From positions 29,512,795 to 29,576,794 of the forward strand of contig OU015524.1 in the NCBI GenBank assembly GCA_907165065.1: a DNA stretch of 64,000 nt. The letters run 5' to 3'. A program made the position numbers and the translations under genes. Positions 63,961 through 64,000 of this stretch are shown here, piece by piece; the stretch's first letter is position 1; each line of letters starts with the position of its first letter. The notes under the pieces were generated by a model. It was not told the origin of the DNA. It searched no databases and saw only the letters and a list, made by a program, of their open reading frames with translations. Source of the stretch: Caprimulgus europaeus. Lineage: Eukaryota; Chordata; Aves; Caprimulgiformes; Caprimulgidae.

Positions 63961-64000
63961 TTCAGATTGCTGCATTAGCAAATCGCCCATCGTTCTCCGA

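Overview
This is vertebrate genomic DNA, most likely avian. It carries one clearly recognisable gene, the homeobox gene SIX2, on the minus strand, and otherwise non-coding DNA. The avian call rests on three degraded CR1 retrotransposon copies with the typical ATTCTRTG-type 3' ends, no mammalian Alu/L1-type repeats, low repeat load and a compact layout. The species cannot be named from the sequence.

Layout. (1) 1-11 kb: the 3' side of SIX2, probably the SIX3-SIX2 interval judging from known vertebrate synteny; SIX3 itself is not in the window. After about 1 kb of AT-rich DNA it alternates between CpG-rich blocks (about 1085-2480, 4040-5290, 9575-10130) and single-copy DNA, and it holds a diverged inverted duplication (4246-4357 against 5223-5326). 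(2) 10.1-14.9 kb: the SIX2 transcription unit, two coding exons (14446-13887 and 11336-11033) separated by a 2550-bp GT-AG intron, predicted protein 287 aa. An AATAAA signal lies at 10142-10137 and a TATA-like box at 14904-14898. (3) 14.9-21 kb: the upstream region, very CpG-rich, with a CCAAT box, a cluster of MEIS/PBX-type sites, a six-unit 19-bp minisatellite and a perfect SIX-type site. (4) 21-64 kb: a gene desert, AT-rich and CpG-poor, starting abruptly near a C26-T13 tract. It contains three CR1 relics, one L2-like 3' end, simple repeats and several single-copy stretches that look like regulatory DNA.

How it works together. SIX2 is a developmental transcription factor (nephron progenitors, craniofacial mesenchyme). 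Developmental regulators of this type usually sit in CpG-dense domains flanked by gene deserts carrying distal enhancers, and this window has that architecture. No other protein-coding gene could be supported: the many other open frames are either GC-driven frames in CpG islands, shadows of SIX2 or CR1, or short chance frames. No RNA gene, CRISPR array or prokaryote-type system was found. Enhancer calls are inferences from motifs and the absence of repeats, not from alignment.
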